A stretch of 36,372 nucleotides of DNA from positions 1-36,372 of the forward strand of contig NZ_JADEUF010000029.1 of the NCBI RefSeq assembly GCF_015163655.1, given 5' to 3'. The stretch is from Xenorhabdus griffiniae. Lineage in GTDB: Bacteria; Pseudomonadota; Gammaproteobacteria; Enterobacterales; Enterobacteriaceae. The position numbers and the translations under genes are program-made. Positions 9,754-20,477 of the stretch are shown one piece after another (position 1 is the first letter of the stretch; each line of letters starts with the position of its first letter). The notes under the pieces are model-generated. The model worked only from the letters and a program-made list of their open reading frames with translations. It made no database searches and was not told where the DNA came from.

Positions 9754-9888
9754 CCCCAGTTATACCAATCGCCTTTCAATATGCATCTTATATCTCCCCG
9801 CGTAGCGGGGAGATATAAACAATCACATTGATTTTCAAGCGGAAACTTGAAGCTTAATGCGTATACATCGTTGACTATGCAACTGGGG
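9754..9888. terminator. Possible cutC/cmoB terminator interrupted by the repeat
   Basis: CCCCAGTT (9754-9761) and AACTGGGG (9881-9888) are an 8-bp inverted repeat that brackets palindromic repeat copy 1. This looks like the stem of an older bidirectional terminator between the convergent genes, with the repeat sitting in its loop. The large palindrome itself could also stop transcription. Confidence 0.35.
9761..9865 (+). repeat. Palindromic intergenic repeat, copy 1 (~105 bp)
   Basis: Starts TATACCAATCGCCTTTC and ends near TGCGTATA. The centre is an almost perfect hairpin with arms ATATCTCCCCGC and GCGGGGAGATAT. Inner segments AATCACATTGATTT and AAACTTGAA recur, in inverse orientation, in two more copies (22970-23074 and 27684-27789). 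It lies between the convergent genes cutC and cmoB. The structure resembles a small non-coding palindromic element of the ERIC/MITE type. No coding capacity is seen. Confidence 0.85.
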
Positions 9889-9917
9889 TGATCAGCCTAA
9901 CAGATAAAAAAGAAAGG

Positions 9918-11710
<1,793 letters not shown>

Positions 11711-11825
11711 CTAACAGAATGCAGGAAAAGGCAGAAAGAGGGATCATCAATAGATAGGTCCTCAGGCGGCCACATACCGCCCAGGATGACTCTAACTGTG
11801 GGGAACTATTGATATAGGGAATAGA

Positions 11826-12224
11826 TTATGTATAGAGAGAAAAGATCTGCTCCCACGGCAAATAGTAGATGTTATTGAGGATCATGATTATCATTGAGAT
11901 ATAGGTTGCCGCCATGCCCATACGCCGCCAGCGTATTTCTCGATGACGCAAGCCAAAATAGTGTAGGATCCTGCCTGACAGTAATACCAGTCCACAAATG
12001 TGCAGCATCCAAACGTGGGCGCCATTCATCTCCATCACAATCAATAACAACATTGAAATTGGAATGTATTCAACTGCATTACCATGAACCCGAATGGCGG
12101 TTTGCAATTCATAAAAACCGCCATCGCCATAAGCGACCCGATATTGCGTTCTTAATTTGACTACATCCAGAGACAGCTTAATTAACAGTAGTGCGCCCAG
12201 TACGATATAAAGCGAGCTAACCAT
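11826..12224 (-). CDS. yecN: MAPEG family inner-membrane protein YecN
   Basis: 132 residues with four hydrophobic segments (about 1-20, 52-68, 70-88 and 105-125). The MAPEG pattern is visible as QTAIRVHGNAVEYIPISMLLL, the loop between helices 1 and 2 with Arg, Asn and Glu. E. coli YecN has the same length and neighbourhood. MAPEG proteins include glutathione transferases and eicosanoid enzymes, but the bacterial YecN substrate is unknown. It lies about 155 bp upstream of cmoA on the same strand. The gap holds a weak GGCGG/CCGCC hairpin (11765-11781). Confidence 0.88.
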   Translation of the reverse strand: MVSSLYIVLGALLLIKLSLDVVKLRTQYRVAYGDGGFYELQTAIRVHGNAVEYIPISMLLLIVMEMNGAHVWMLHICGLVLLSGRILHYFGLRHREIRWRRMGMAATYISMIIMILNNIYYLPWEQIFSLYT

Positions 12225-12375
12225 TTCTTAACTCCAATTGCCCAACCCAAAAACGGCTAAATGATGATAAACCGCAAAAAGAAAACTGTCGCTATAAATC
12301 ATAGTATTTAATAATAAATTCTATGAATGTTAGCGGATAGCAAAAAATTGTCTTGTCAAGAACGGCGTTATGGCC

Positions 12376-12404
12376 TTATCTCCGGTTAGAATTTCCAGTA
12401 TAAT
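12376..12404 (+). promoter_or_regulatory. Probable sigma-70 promoter for aspS-nudB-yebC
   Basis: TTATCT (12376-12381), a 17-bp spacer, and a perfect TATAAT (12399-12404), about 90 bp before the aspS ATG. This is the best-spaced promoter-like pair in the yecN-aspS divergent gap. Confidence 0.5.
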
Positions 12405-12492
12405 AGTGACCTTTTTTGCAATTCTTCCTAGAAAGAACAATGCCAAAATTTCCGCAGCAGAAAGCATAACGAGCTGAGTAAAAGGATATTGT

Positions 12493-14262
12493 ATGCGTAC
12501 TAATTATTGTGGGCAGTTGAACCTGGCCCATGAAGGCCAAAAAGTGACTCTTTGTGGCTGGGTGAATCGTCGCCGTGATTTAGGTGGCTTGATCTTTATT
12601 GATATGCGAGATCGCGAGGGTATCGTTCAGGTATTTTTTGACCCAGACCAGAAAGAGGTCTTTGCTCAGGCTTCTGAACTGCGTAATGAATTTTGTATTC
12701 AAATTACGGGGATTGTGCGTGCGCGCCCTGATAACCAAATCAATAAAGATATGGCAACCGGCGAAATTGAAGTTTTCGCAGAAAGCCTGATGGTTTTCAA
12801 CCGCTCGGAGCCATTGCCACTGGACAGCAACCAGAATAACAGTGAAGAGCAGCGCCTGAAATACCGCTATCTTGATCTGCGTCGCACTGAGATGTCGCAG
12901 CGTCTGAAAACCCGTGCCAAGATCACCAGTTTTGTGCGTCGTTTTATGGATGATGCGGGTTTCATTGATGTTGAAACGCCAATGCTGACTAAAGCAACAC
13001 CAGAAGGTGCGCGTGACTATTTAGTGCCAAGCCGTGTGCATAAAGGCGAATTTTATGCACTGCCGCAGTCTCCGCAGCTTTTTAAACAGTTGTTGATGAT
13101 GTCTGGCTTTGACCGTTATTACCAGATTGTAAAGTGCTTCCGCGATGAAGACCTGCGCGCCGATCGTCAGCCAGAATTTACCCAGATCGACGTTGAAACC
13201 TCGTTTATGACCGCTGAACAAGTTCGCGAAATCATGGAAAAAATGATCCGTGAACTATGGCTGGATGTGAAAGGTGTCGATTTGGGTGGTTTCCCTATTA
13301 TGACATTTGAAGAAGCCATGCGTCGTTTTGGTTCAGATAAACCAGACTTGCGTAACCCTCTGGAATTGGTGGATATCGCCGATCTGGTTAAAGACGTAGA
13401 GTTCTCTGTCTTTGCTGAACCTGCAAACAATCCAAAAGGCCGTGTTGCGGCTATTCGCGTTCCCGGCGGGGCAGAGTTAAGCCGTAAGCAAATTGATGAG
13501 TACGGTAAATTTGTTGGCATTTATGGCGCGAAGGGTTTGGCATGGATGAAAGTGAATAACCGTGTTACCGGCTTAGAAGGTGTGCAAAGCCCGATAGCTA
13601 AGTTCCTGTCTGCGGAAGTGGTTGAGGGTCTGTTATCCCGTACCAATGCCCAGGATGGTGATATCCTGTTCTTTGGCGCTGACAAGAAAAATGTTGTCAC
13701 TGATGCTATGGGAGCACTGCGTCTGAAACTGGGCCGCGACTTGAATATTACCGATCTGGCAAGCTGGAAACCGCTTTGGGTTATTGATTTCCCTATGTTC
13801 GAAGACAATGGCGCAGGTGGTTTGACGGCAATGCATCATCCATTTACTTCTCCGCGTGATATGTCGGCGGCTGAATTGGAAAATAATCCAGAATCCGCTA
13901 TCGCGAACGCTTACGACATGGTGATCAATGGCTATGAAGTCGGGGGTGGCTCTGTCCGTATCCATCGTAACGAAATGCAGCAGGTGGTATTCCGCATTCT
14001 GGGTATTCATGAGCAGGAACAGCAGGAGAAATTTGGTTTCTTACTGAATGCCCTGAAATACGGTACACCGCCACATGCTGGTTTGGCTTTCGGCTTAGAT
14101 CGCCTCGTTATGTTGTTGACTGATACAGATAATATTCGTGATGTGATCGCTTTCCCGAAAACAACGGCAGCGGCATGTTTGATGACGGATGCACCAAGTC
14201 CAGCGAATTCAGCCGCGTTGGAAGAATTGGCTATTTCAGTGGTTAAAAAAGAGAACGAATAA
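12493..14262 (+). CDS. aspS: Aspartyl-tRNA synthetase
   Basis: Charges tRNA-Asp. Class II enzyme, 589 residues against 590 in E. coli. The N-terminal OB-fold anticodon-binding domain (about 1-110) contains [20 protein letters not shown]. The class II motif 2 region is [17 protein letters not shown] (near 217-233). The GAD domain typical of bacterial AspS lies about 290-410. Motif 3 is [13 protein letters not shown] (near 530). The ATG follows AAAGGA. The stop overlaps the nudB start by one base (TAATG). Confidence 0.98.
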   Translation: MRTNYCGQLNLAHEGQKVTLCGWVNRRRDLGGLIFIDMRDREGIVQVFFDPDQKEVFAQASELRNEFCIQITGIVRARPDNQINKDMATGEIEVFAESLMVFNRSEPLPLDSNQNNSEEQRLKYRYLDLRRTEMSQRLKTRAKITSFVRRFMDDAGFIDVETPMLTKATPEGARDYLVPSRVHKGEFYALPQSPQLFKQLLMMSGFDRYYQIVKCFRDEDLRADRQPEFTQIDVETSFMTAEQVREIMEKMIRELWLDVKGVDLGGFPIMTFEEAMRRFGSDKPDLRNPLELVDIADLVKDVEFSVFAEPANNPKGRVAAIRVPGGAELSRKQIDEYGKFVGIYGAKGLAWMKVNNRVTGLEGVQSPIAKFLSAEVVEGLLSRTNAQDGDILFFGADKKNVVTDAMGALRLKLGRDLNITDLASWKPLWVIDFPMFEDNGAGGLTAMHHPFTSPRDMSAAELENNPESAIANAYDMVINGYEVGGGSVRIHRNEMQQVVFRILGIHEQEQQEKFGFLLNALKYGTPPHAGLAFGLDRLVMLLTDTDNIRDVIAFPKTTAAACLMTDAPSPANSAALEELAISVVKKENE

Positions 14263-14696
14263 TGGCTTATAAGCGCCCTGAATCTGTACTGGTTATGATT
14301 TATGCCGTTGACAGCAAAAGGGTGCTGATGCTACAGCGACGGGACGATCCTGAGTTTTGGCAATCTGTGACAGGTAGCCTTGAAAAGGACGAAAAACCGT
14401 GGGAGGCGGCGTTACGTGAAGTACAGGAAGAGATAGGTATTGATATTATCAATGAAAATCTTGAACTGAAAGATTGTCAACGCTGTCTTTATTATGAGAT
14501 TTTCTCGCACCTACGATATCGATATGCTCCTGGGGTAACGCGGAATAAAGAACATTGGTTCTCTCTGGCATTACCTGAGGAGCGAGAAATTTTGCTGACC
14601 GAACACTTGGCTTATCAATGGCTGGCGGCGGAAGAAGCGGCCACATTGACGAAGTCGTGGAGCAATCGGCAAGCAATTGAAGAGTTTGTCATTTAG
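14262..14696 (+). CDS. nudB: Dihydroneopterin triphosphate diphosphatase (Nudix)
   Basis: Removes pyrophosphate from dihydroneopterin triphosphate in folate biosynthesis. 144 residues (about 150 in E. coli). A complete Nudix box GX5EX7REXXEEXGX is present from GSLEKDEKPWEAALREV through QEEIGI, about residues 44-66. RNKEHWFSLALPEE is also characteristic of NudB. It is translationally coupled to aspS through TAATG and followed 30 bp later by yebC, so the three form one operon. Confidence 0.93.
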   Translation: MAYKRPESVLVMIYAVDSKRVLMLQRRDDPEFWQSVTGSLEKDEKPWEAALREVQEEIGIDIINENLELKDCQRCLYYEIFSHLRYRYAPGVTRNKEHWFSLALPEEREILLTEHLAYQWLAAEEAATLTKSWSNRQAIEEFVI

Positions 14697-14726
14697 TCTA
14701 TAAGACGTTTTATCGGAGATATTTGC

Positions 14727-15470
14727 ATGGCAGGTCATAGTAAATGGGCCAATACGAAACACCGCAAAGCTGCACAGGATGCGAAACGCGGTAAGATTTT
14801 TACAAAAATTATCCGTGAATTGGTAACGGCTGCACGATTGGGCGGTGGTGATCCCGATTCTAACCCACGTTTGCGAGCTGCCGTCGATAAAGCGCTGTCC
14901 AACAATATGACTCGTGATACGTTGAATCGTGCAATTGCCCGTGGTGTTGGTAACGACGACTCAGATAACATGGAAACCATCATTTATGAAGGCTACGGCC
15001 CTGGTGGTACAGCAGTCATGGTTGAATGTCTGAGCGATAACCGTAACCGTACTGTTTCTGAAGTTCGTCATGCGTTCACCAAAACAGGCGGCAACTTGGG
15101 GACTGACGGTTCTGTTTCTTATCTGTTCACCAAAAAAGGGGTTATTTCCTACGCACCAGGCCTAGATGAAGATGCGGTGATGGAAGCCGCATTGGAAGCA
15201 GGCGCTGACGATGTTGAAACTTATGATGATGGTGCGATTGACGTCTATACTACTCCAGAGTCTTTTGGCGAAGTTAAAGATGCACTGGATGCAGCCGGTT
15301 TTAAGGCAGATTCCGCAGAAGTTTCTATGATCCCATCAACGAAAGCAGAACTGGATGCAGAAACTGCGCCTAAATTACTGCGTTTGATCGATATGCTTGA
15401 AGATTCTGACGATGTGCAAGAAGTTTATCATAATGGTGAAATTTCTGATGAGGTTGCAGCACTGCTGTAA
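14727..15470 (+). CDS. yebC: YebC/PmpR family protein (transcription/translation regulator)
   Basis: 247 residues with the canonical N-terminus [20 protein letters not shown] and the three-domain TACO1/YebC layout. YebC was long annotated as a DNA-binding regulator. More recent work on the family points to relieving ribosome stalling, so the precise role here is left open. [33 protein letters not shown] and [18 protein letters not shown] are diagnostic. The ATG follows GGAGA. A strong terminator follows, separating it from ruvC. Confidence 0.95.
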   Translation: MAGHSKWANTKHRKAAQDAKRGKIFTKIIRELVTAARLGGGDPDSNPRLRAAVDKALSNNMTRDTLNRAIARGVGNDDSDNMETIIYEGYGPGGTAVMVECLSDNRNRTVSEVRHAFTKTGGNLGTDGSVSYLFTKKGVISYAPGLDEDAVMEAALEAGADDVETYDDGAIDVYTTPESFGEVKDALDAAGFKADSAEVSMIPSTKAELDAETAPKLLRLIDMLEDSDDVQEVYHNGEISDEVAALL

Positions 15471-15491
15471 TTGACATTAGGGTTCACAGCG

Positions 15492-15536
15492 TAGAGAAAG
15501 TGTTCCTCAAATCAGGGCACTTTCTCTAACGTTTTT
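15492..15536 (+). terminator. Rho-independent terminator of the aspS-nudB-yebC operon
   Basis: Perfect 11-bp stem TAGAGAAAGTG / CACTTTCTCTA with a 15-nt loop, followed by AACGTTTTTA, 21 bp after the yebC stop. Confidence 0.75.
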
Positions 15537-15578
15537 ATCCCATATCACAGGCAAACCGATTTAGGCGAATAATTCGAT

Positions 15579-16100
15579 ATGGCGATTATTCTTGGTATTG
15601 ACCCTGGCTCCAGAGTCACGGGATATGGCGTTATTCGCCAGCAAGGACGGCAACTTATCTATCTCGGCAGCGGTTGTATTCGGACAAAAGTCGATGACTT
15701 ACCCAGTCGTTTGCAGAAGATTTACGCCGGGGTTACTGAAATCATCACGCAATTTCAGCCCAATGCTTTTGCAATAGAGCAAGTTTTCATGGCAAAAAAT
15801 GCAGACTCAGCCTTGAAATTGGGGCAGGCGCGTGGAGTCGCAATTGTTGCAGCCTCTAACCAATCCATACCGGTATTTGAATATGCAGCCCGTCAGGTTA
15901 AACAGACGGTGGTCGGTACAGGAGCGGCCGAAAAGAGCCAGATTCAGCACATGGTACGTTCGATGTTGAAATTGTCTGCTAATCCGCAGGCTGATGCCGC
16001 TGATGCGTTGGCTATTGCTATTACACATTGTCATCTCAGTCAAAATTTACTGCGGGTAGGTGATGTGCGGTTAAATTTAACGCGTGGTCGTCTGAAATAG
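15579..16100 (+). CDS. ruvC: Holliday junction endonuclease RuvC
   Basis: Homodimeric RNase H-fold resolvase that nicks Holliday junctions together with RuvAB. 173 residues, the same as E. coli. Catalytic acidic residues are visible: Asp7 in [13 protein letters not shown], Glu66 in AIEQVFM, and the two C-terminal Asp residues in [13 protein letters not shown] (about 138 and 141). It is followed by a combined terminator/SOS box and then ruvA, so it is separately ended from ruvAB. Confidence 0.97.
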   Translation: MAIILGIDPGSRVTGYGVIRQQGRQLIYLGSGCIRTKVDDLPSRLQKIYAGVTEIITQFQPNAFAIEQVFMAKNADSALKLGQARGVAIVAASNQSIPVFEYAARQVKQTVVGTGAAEKSQIQHMVRSMLKLSANPQADAADALAIAITHCHLSQNLLRVGDVRLNLTRGRLK

Positions 16101-16105
16101 TTGAT

Positions 16106-16130
16106 GCTGGATATACGTCCAGCTTTTTTT
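16106..16130 (+). terminator. ruvC terminator overlapping the ruvAB SOS box
   Basis: GCTGGA-TATACG-TCCAGC followed by TTTTTTT (16124-16130), 6 bp after the ruvC stop. The same bases form the LexA-like palindrome described separately. Confidence 0.7.
16107..16122. promoter_or_regulatory. LexA (SOS) box for ruvAB
   Basis: CTGGATATACGTCCAG fits CTG-N10-CAG with an AT-rich centre and is nearly identical to the E. coli ruvAB SOS box as I recall it. It lies 57 bp before the ruvA start. This implies DNA-damage induction of ruvAB. Confidence 0.75.
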
Positions 16131-16178
16131 GTGCTATAAGCTAGCGGAACGATTTATTTTATTTTCAGGGGGTAAACA

Positions 16179-16796
16179 GTGATAGGGCGTTTGAGAGGAA
16201 CCGTGTTGGAAAAACAGCCACCGTTGGTTTTATTGGAAACTCACGGTGTCGGTTATGAAGTTCATATGCCAATGACCTGTTTTTATGAACTGCCTGAAAT
16301 TGGCCAGGAAGCGATTTTATTTACACAATTTATTGTGCGTGAAGATGCTCAGTTATTATACGGTTTTAATGATAAACAAGAGCGTGCATTGTTCCGTGAA
16401 CTGATTAAGGTCAATGGTGTTGGGCCTAAATTAGCGCTGGCGATCCTTTCGGGCATGTCGGCCCAGCAATTCGTTACAGCGATAGAACAAGAAGCTATTA
16501 CTTCATTGGTTAAGTTGCCGGGTGTTGGCAAAAAAACGGCTGAAAGGCTGGTCGTAGAGATGAAAGATCGCTTTAAGGGGCTTAATGGCGATCTATTTAA
16601 CCAAAGTAGTGATGTTAATTTGCCGGCTGTCAGCAAACAAGTGAATTCCGTTGCCGAGATTGAAGCAGAAGCTGCAGCGGCACTGGTTTCTCTGGGATAT
16701 AAACCACAGGAGGCCAGCCGGATGGTGAGCAAGGTAGCTAAACCAGGTGCAGATTGTGAAACCCTTATTCGAGAAGCACTTCGTGCGGCTCTGTAA
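16179..16796 (+). CDS. ruvA: Holliday junction DNA-binding protein RuvA
   Basis: Tetrameric junction-binding protein that loads the RuvB motor for branch migration. 205 residues (203 in E. coli). Domain I is the OB fold (MIGRLRG at the start). Domain II has two helix-hairpin-helix motifs, [13 protein letters not shown] (about 72-84) and [13 protein letters not shown] (about 107-119). Domain III, which contacts RuvB, is the C-terminal [19 protein letters not shown] region. The start is GTG with CAGGGGG upstream, as in E. coli. ruvB follows after 16 bp. Confidence 0.97.
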   Translation: MIGRLRGTVLEKQPPLVLLETHGVGYEVHMPMTCFYELPEIGQEAILFTQFIVREDAQLLYGFNDKQERALFRELIKVNGVGPKLALAILSGMSAQQFVTAIEQEAITSLVKLPGVGKKTAERLVVEMKDRFKGLNGDLFNQSSDVNLPAVSKQVNSVAEIEAEAAAALVSLGYKPQEASRMVSKVAKPGADCETLIREALRAAL

Positions 16797-16812
16797 TCAC
16801 AGGAGTTAAGTG

Positions 16813-17820
16813 ATGATTGAAGCTGACCGTCTAGTTTCAGCAGGCGTTCTGCAAGATGATGAAGCGATTGATCGTGCTATTCGGCCGAAATTTCTGTCTG
16901 AATATGTTGGGCAACCGCATGTTTGTGAACAAATGGAAATTTTTATCCAAGCGGCACGTCAGCGTGGTGATGCACTGGATCACTTATTGATTTTTGGCCC
17001 CCCTGGATTAGGTAAGACCACGCTGGCAAATATTGTGGCAAATGAAATGGGGGTTAATCTTCGTACTACATCTGGGCCGGTATTGGAGAAGGCAGGGGAT
17101 CTTGCCGCTATGCTTACTAATCTGGAACCGCACGATGTCTTGTTTATTGATGAAATTCACCGTTTATCGCCGGTTGTGGAAGAGATCCTTTATCCGGCAA
17201 TGGAAGATTACCAACTGGATATCATGATTGGTGAAGGGCCAGCCGCCCGCTCCATCAAGATTGATCTTCCTCCCTTTACTTTGATTGGTGCGACCACTCG
17301 TGCAGGCTCTTTAACTTCACCATTGCGTGATCGATTTGGTATCGTTCAGCGTCTTGAATTTTACAATGTTGATGATTTGCAGAGCATCGTTTCCCGTAGT
17401 GCACGCTATATGGGATTAGGCATTTCAGATGATGGTGCAAGGCAAATCGCGATGCGTTCTCGTGGCACTCCCCGTATTACGAATCGATTATTACGTCGTG
17501 TGCGTGATTTTGCCCAGGTGAAAGGTAATGGCACCATTGATAGTCATATTGCATCTCAGGCGCTGGATATGCTGAATGTCGATTCGGCCGGATTTGATTA
17601 CCTTGATCGTAAGTTGCTGATTGCCATTATTGATAAATTTATGGGTGGTCCCGTTGGGTTGGATAATTTGGCCGCGGCGATTGGTGAAGAACGAGAAACG
17701 ATTGAAGATGTACTGGAACCTTTCCTGATCCAACAAGGATTTATCCAACGAACACCACGCGGGCGTATTGCAACCCATCATGCTTACCGACATTTTGGAT
17801 TGAGTAAGGAAGACGAATAA
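16813..17820 (+). CDS. ruvB: Holliday junction branch migration ATPase RuvB
   Basis: AAA+ hexameric motor. 335 residues from the ATG at 16813, which has AGGAG 7 nt upstream. A GTG three bases earlier is a less likely start. Walker [10 protein letters not shown] (about 61-69), Walker B LFIDEIH (about 108-114), sensor region [18 protein letters not shown] and the C-terminal winged helix ending with [21 protein letters not shown] are all present. It is the last gene of ruvAB, followed by a hairpin shared with the convergent znuB. Confidence 0.98.
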   Translation: MIEADRLVSAGVLQDDEAIDRAIRPKFLSEYVGQPHVCEQMEIFIQAARQRGDALDHLLIFGPPGLGKTTLANIVANEMGVNLRTTSGPVLEKAGDLAAMLTNLEPHDVLFIDEIHRLSPVVEEILYPAMEDYQLDIMIGEGPAARSIKIDLPPFTLIGATTRAGSLTSPLRDRFGIVQRLEFYNVDDLQSIVSRSARYMGLGISDDGARQIAMRSRGTPRITNRLLRRVRDFAQVKGNGTIDSHIASQALDMLNVDSAGFDYLDRKLLIAIIDKFMGGPVGLDNLAAAIGEERETIEDVLEPFLIQQGFIQRTPRGRIATHHAYRHFGLSKEDE

Positions 17821-17851
17821 AGGGTTATAACTTACCTAAATTATAACCCTT
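17820..17851. terminator. Bidirectional terminator between ruvB and znuB
   Basis: Perfect 11-bp inverted repeat AAGGGTTATAA / TTATAACCCTT with a 10-nt loop between two convergent genes. T-richness after the stem is modest on the plus side (ATTAGTTG) and minimal on the minus side. Confidence 0.65.
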
Positions 17852-17880
17852 ATTAGTTGTATTTGAATTGCCGTTAAAAA

Positions 17881-18666
17881 TTAGTTTCTTGCCTTGAACG
17901 TTAAACTCAATGCAAATAACACTGCCGAACAAAGTACAACGGAAGGTCCTGCCGGTGTGTTATAAAATGCCGATAATGTTAACCCTCCCGTAACAGAAAG
18001 CATACCGACAATAATTGCAAAAACGGCCATTTGTTCAGGTGTGCGGGAGAAACGACGGGAGGTAGCGGCAGGGATAATCAGCAGGGAGGTGATAATTAAT
18101 GCCCCGACGAATTTCATTGCCAGCCCAATAGTTAATGCTGTCACTAACATCAGCAAGATACGCAGACGTTGAATTTTAATGCCATCAACAAAGGCCAAAT
18201 CTTGGCTAACTGTTATTGATAGCAGGGCGCGCCATTGCCATGTCAGTAATCCAGTAACAATCGCGACACCGGCCGCAATGAGCCAGAGATCTTCGTAAGT
18301 TACGGACAATAAATCGCCAAACAAATAAGCCATTAGATCGACCCTGACACTGGTCATAAAACTAACGACGACTAAGCCCAGCGATAAGGCACTGTGAGCC
18401 AGAATGCCCAATAAGGTATCAACAGCTAATTGCGGGCGTTTTTCTAGCCAAACCAAAATAGTGGCTAAGATAAGTGTTACTGCAATCACTGCATAAAATG
18501 GGTTCACATTCAGTAAGAAACCAAATGCAACACCAAGCAGTGATGCGTGTGCCAGTGTATCACCAAAATAGGACATTCTGCGCCAAACGACAAAAGAACC
18601 AAGAGGCCCCGCGGCAATTGCCAAAAAAATACCGGCGAGCCAGCCGGGAAGTAATAATTCAATCAT
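17881..18666 (-). CDS. znuB: Zinc ABC transporter permease ZnuB
   Basis: Inner-membrane permease of the high-affinity zinc importer, ABC-3 family. 261 residues (E. coli 261). Seven to eight hydrophobic segments are visible. [26 protein letters not shown] near residues 21-46 is the family signature. [28 protein letters not shown] is the conserved region near the coupling helix. Its ATG overlaps the znuC stop (ATGA), so the two are translationally coupled. Confidence 0.96.
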   Translation of the reverse strand: MIELLLPGWLAGIFLAIAAGPLGSFVVWRRMSYFGDTLAHASLLGVAFGFLLNVNPFYAVIAVTLILATILVWLEKRPQLAVDTLLGILAHSALSLGLVVVSFMTSVRVDLMAYLFGDLLSVTYEDLWLIAAGVAIVTGLLTWQWRALLSITVSQDLAFVDGIKIQRLRILLMLVTALTIGLAMKFVGALIITSLLIIPAATSRRFSRTPEQMAVFAIIVGMLSVTGGLTLSAFYNTPAGPSVVLCSAVLFALSLTFKARN

Positions 18667-19412
18667 CGGCGTGATTCCCCAACATTTTTCAAAATAACTT
18701 TCCCTCTAAGATCATGATGATGATTGTGGTGATGGCGGTAAACTGCCAGTTGTTCTGCACCATGATGCCCAAACATTGCAATAAACTCTGGGTGCATTGA
18801 CACCACTTCTGGTGTGCCAGAACAACAAATGTGCTGATTGAGGCATAAAACCTCGTCTGTTTTCGCCATGACTAAGTGCAGGTCATGGGATACCATAAGT
18901 ACAGCGCAATTAAGCTCTGTTCTGATTTGGTTGATTAAGTCATAAAGCGCCAGTTGGCCATTGACATCCACGCCTTGTGTTGGTTCATCAAGAACTAAAA
19001 GCTGGGGGTGGTTCAGTAAAGCCCTGGCGAGTAGTACCCGCTGAGTTTCTCCACCAGACAGCTTTTGCATGGGTTGCTCCAATAAGTGAGCAGCCTTGAC
19101 CCGATTTAATACCGGCATGATATCTGCGGATTTCACATTGGGCCTTAATAGCATAAAACGCTTTACAGTCAGGGGCAGAGTGGGATCAAGGTTAAGTTTT
19201 TGCGGAACATAACCAATTCTTAATGTAGGGGTCTGTTCAATCGTGCCCGAAGTGGGTTGCACTAAACCAAGAACGACGCGAACCAGAGTTGATTTTCCTG
19301 CACCGTTTGGGCCGATCAGGGTCAGAATTTTCCCTTGCTTGAGATTGAATGAAATATTATTTAATACCTTGCGGTTACCAAATTCAACCGTAATATTTTT
19401 TAGGGTAATCAT
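18663..19412 (-). CDS. znuC: Zinc ABC transporter ATP-binding protein ZnuC
   Basis: ATPase of the ZnuABC importer. 249 residues from the ATG at 19412 (about 251 in E. coli). A TTG at 19466 would add 18 residues but would start inside the Zur palindrome, so it was rejected. Walker [11 protein letters not shown]-loop VPQK, signature [15 protein letters not shown], Walker [13 protein letters not shown] and the H-loop MVSHDLH are in order. The C-terminus has a His-rich [10 protein letters not shown] tail, also seen in E. coli ZnuC, possibly metal-sensing. No strong ribosome-binding site is visible. Confidence 0.95.
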   Translation of the reverse strand: MITLKNITVEFGNRKVLNNISFNLKQGKILTLIGPNGAGKSTLVRVVLGLVQPTSGTIEQTPTLRIGYVPQKLNLDPTLPLTVKRFMLLRPNVKSADIMPVLNRVKAAHLLEQPMQKLSGGETQRVLLARALLNHPQLLVLDEPTQGVDVNGQLALYDLINQIRTELNCAVLMVSHDLHLVMAKTDEVLCLNQHICCSGTPEVVSMHPEFIAMFGHHGAEQLAVYRHHHNHHHDLRGKVILKNVGESRR

Positions 19413-19447
19413 AGTTGGCGAGTCAAAAGTGTCTTGCGGAATTATTG

Positions 19448-19472
19448 GAATGTTATAATATAACAAAATTCA
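19448..19472. promoter_or_regulatory. Zur operator between znuC and znuA
   Basis: The core TGTTATA-A-TATAACA (19451-19465) is a perfect odd palindrome, flanked by GAA on the left and AATTC on the right. It matches the enterobacterial Zur box (GAAATGTTATAATATCACA-like) and lies in the 85-bp divergent gap, where it can repress both znuCB and znuA in zinc-replete cells. Confidence 0.8.
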
Positions 19473-19497
19473 ATTTTCTGCATGGAATATTCATATT

Positions 19498-20457
19498 ATG
19501 TTACACAACTCACAGAAATACGCGCATAAATTTTTTCATAAAATCGCATTAGCTACTATGTTAGTGGCAGGAATGAATGGCTCTGCGCAGGCCGATGTTG
19601 TCGCATCCATTCGGCCATTGGGTTTTATTGCAGCTGCCATTGCTGATGGTGTAACAAAGACTCAAGTGCTTCTGCCCGATGGCGCTTCTCCACATGATTA
19701 TGCGTTACGGCCTCGGGATGTACAGAAAATTAATCAAGCCGATTTGGTTGTTTGGATTGGTCCAGATATGGAAACCTTTTTAGCGAAACCGATAGCTAAA
19801 ATTGAACGGAATAAACGACTGTCACTGGCTGAATTATCGACTATTAAGCCACTATTATTGAAAAATAGTGAAAGTGGTCATGTACCTGATGCTGAATCAT
19901 ATCAGCATAAACATGAGGAAGATCACGAACATCATCATCACGGTGAATATAATATGCATATTTGGCTTTCTCCAGAGATTGCGGAAAAAGCCGCTCAGGC
20001 AATATATGATCAGCTTATTGAACAATATCCTCAGCAAAAACAGCAATTAGAAGTAAACCTACGTAAATTCAATGGACAGCTTGCACAAACTGATAAGAAT
20101 ATTACTCATGTTTTAAAGTCCGTACAAAAACAGGGTTATTTTGTTTTTCATGACGCGTATGGTTATTTTGAAAAACACTACCAATTGGCTCCGCTAGGTG
20201 TTTTTACGGTCAATCCTGAAATACAACCTGGTGCGCAAAGGTTACACAAAATACGAACACAATTGGTTGAGCAGAAAGCAAGGTGTATTTTTGCTGAACC
20301 TCAATTCAAGCCAGCCGTTATTCATGCCGTAGCAAAAGGTACTGATGTACGTATTGGAATACTTGATCCTTTAGGGAGTGGTATCGTATTGGATAAAGAT
20401 AGCTATATGAAATTTATAACTCAGCTATCAAAACAATACGCGAGCTGCCTGAATTAG
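19498..20457 (+). CDS. znuA: Periplasmic zinc-binding protein ZnuA
   Basis: Substrate-binding component of ZnuABC. 319 residues (310 in E. coli). The signal peptide spans about residues 1-32, with cleavage predicted after SAQA before DVVASIRP. Zinc ligands are expected from LLPDGASPHDYALRP (His near 62), the EYNMHIWLSPEIA motif (His near 153) and VFHDAYGYFE (His near 217). A His/Asp/Glu-rich loop typical of ZnuA is present (HKHEEDHEHHHHGE, about 139-152). NPEIQPGAQRLHKIR and the C-terminal Cys (YASCLN) match the family. Divergent from znuCB and probably Zur-regulated. Confidence 0.96.
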   Translation: MLHNSQKYAHKFFHKIALATMLVAGMNGSAQADVVASIRPLGFIAAAIADGVTKTQVLLPDGASPHDYALRPRDVQKINQADLVVWIGPDMETFLAKPIAKIERNKRLSLAELSTIKPLLLKNSESGHVPDAESYQHKHEEDHEHHHHGEYNMHIWLSPEIAEKAAQAIYDQLIEQYPQQKQQLEVNLRKFNGQLAQTDKNITHVLKSVQKQGYFVFHDAYGYFEKHYQLAPLGVFTVNPEIQPGAQRLHKIRTQLVEQKARCIFAEPQFKPAVIHAVAKGTDVRIGILDPLGSGIVLDKDSYMKFITQLSKQYASCLN

Positions 20458-20477
20458 TACAGTAAGGAATTTTATTA

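Noticed and set aside
11765-11781. GGCGG/CCGCC hairpin as a yecN terminator
   Set aside because: The stem is only 5 bp and no T-run follows on the minus strand.
19413-19466. Longer znuC start at a TTG
   Set aside because: It would place the start codon inside the Zur palindrome and add residues absent from ZnuC relatives.
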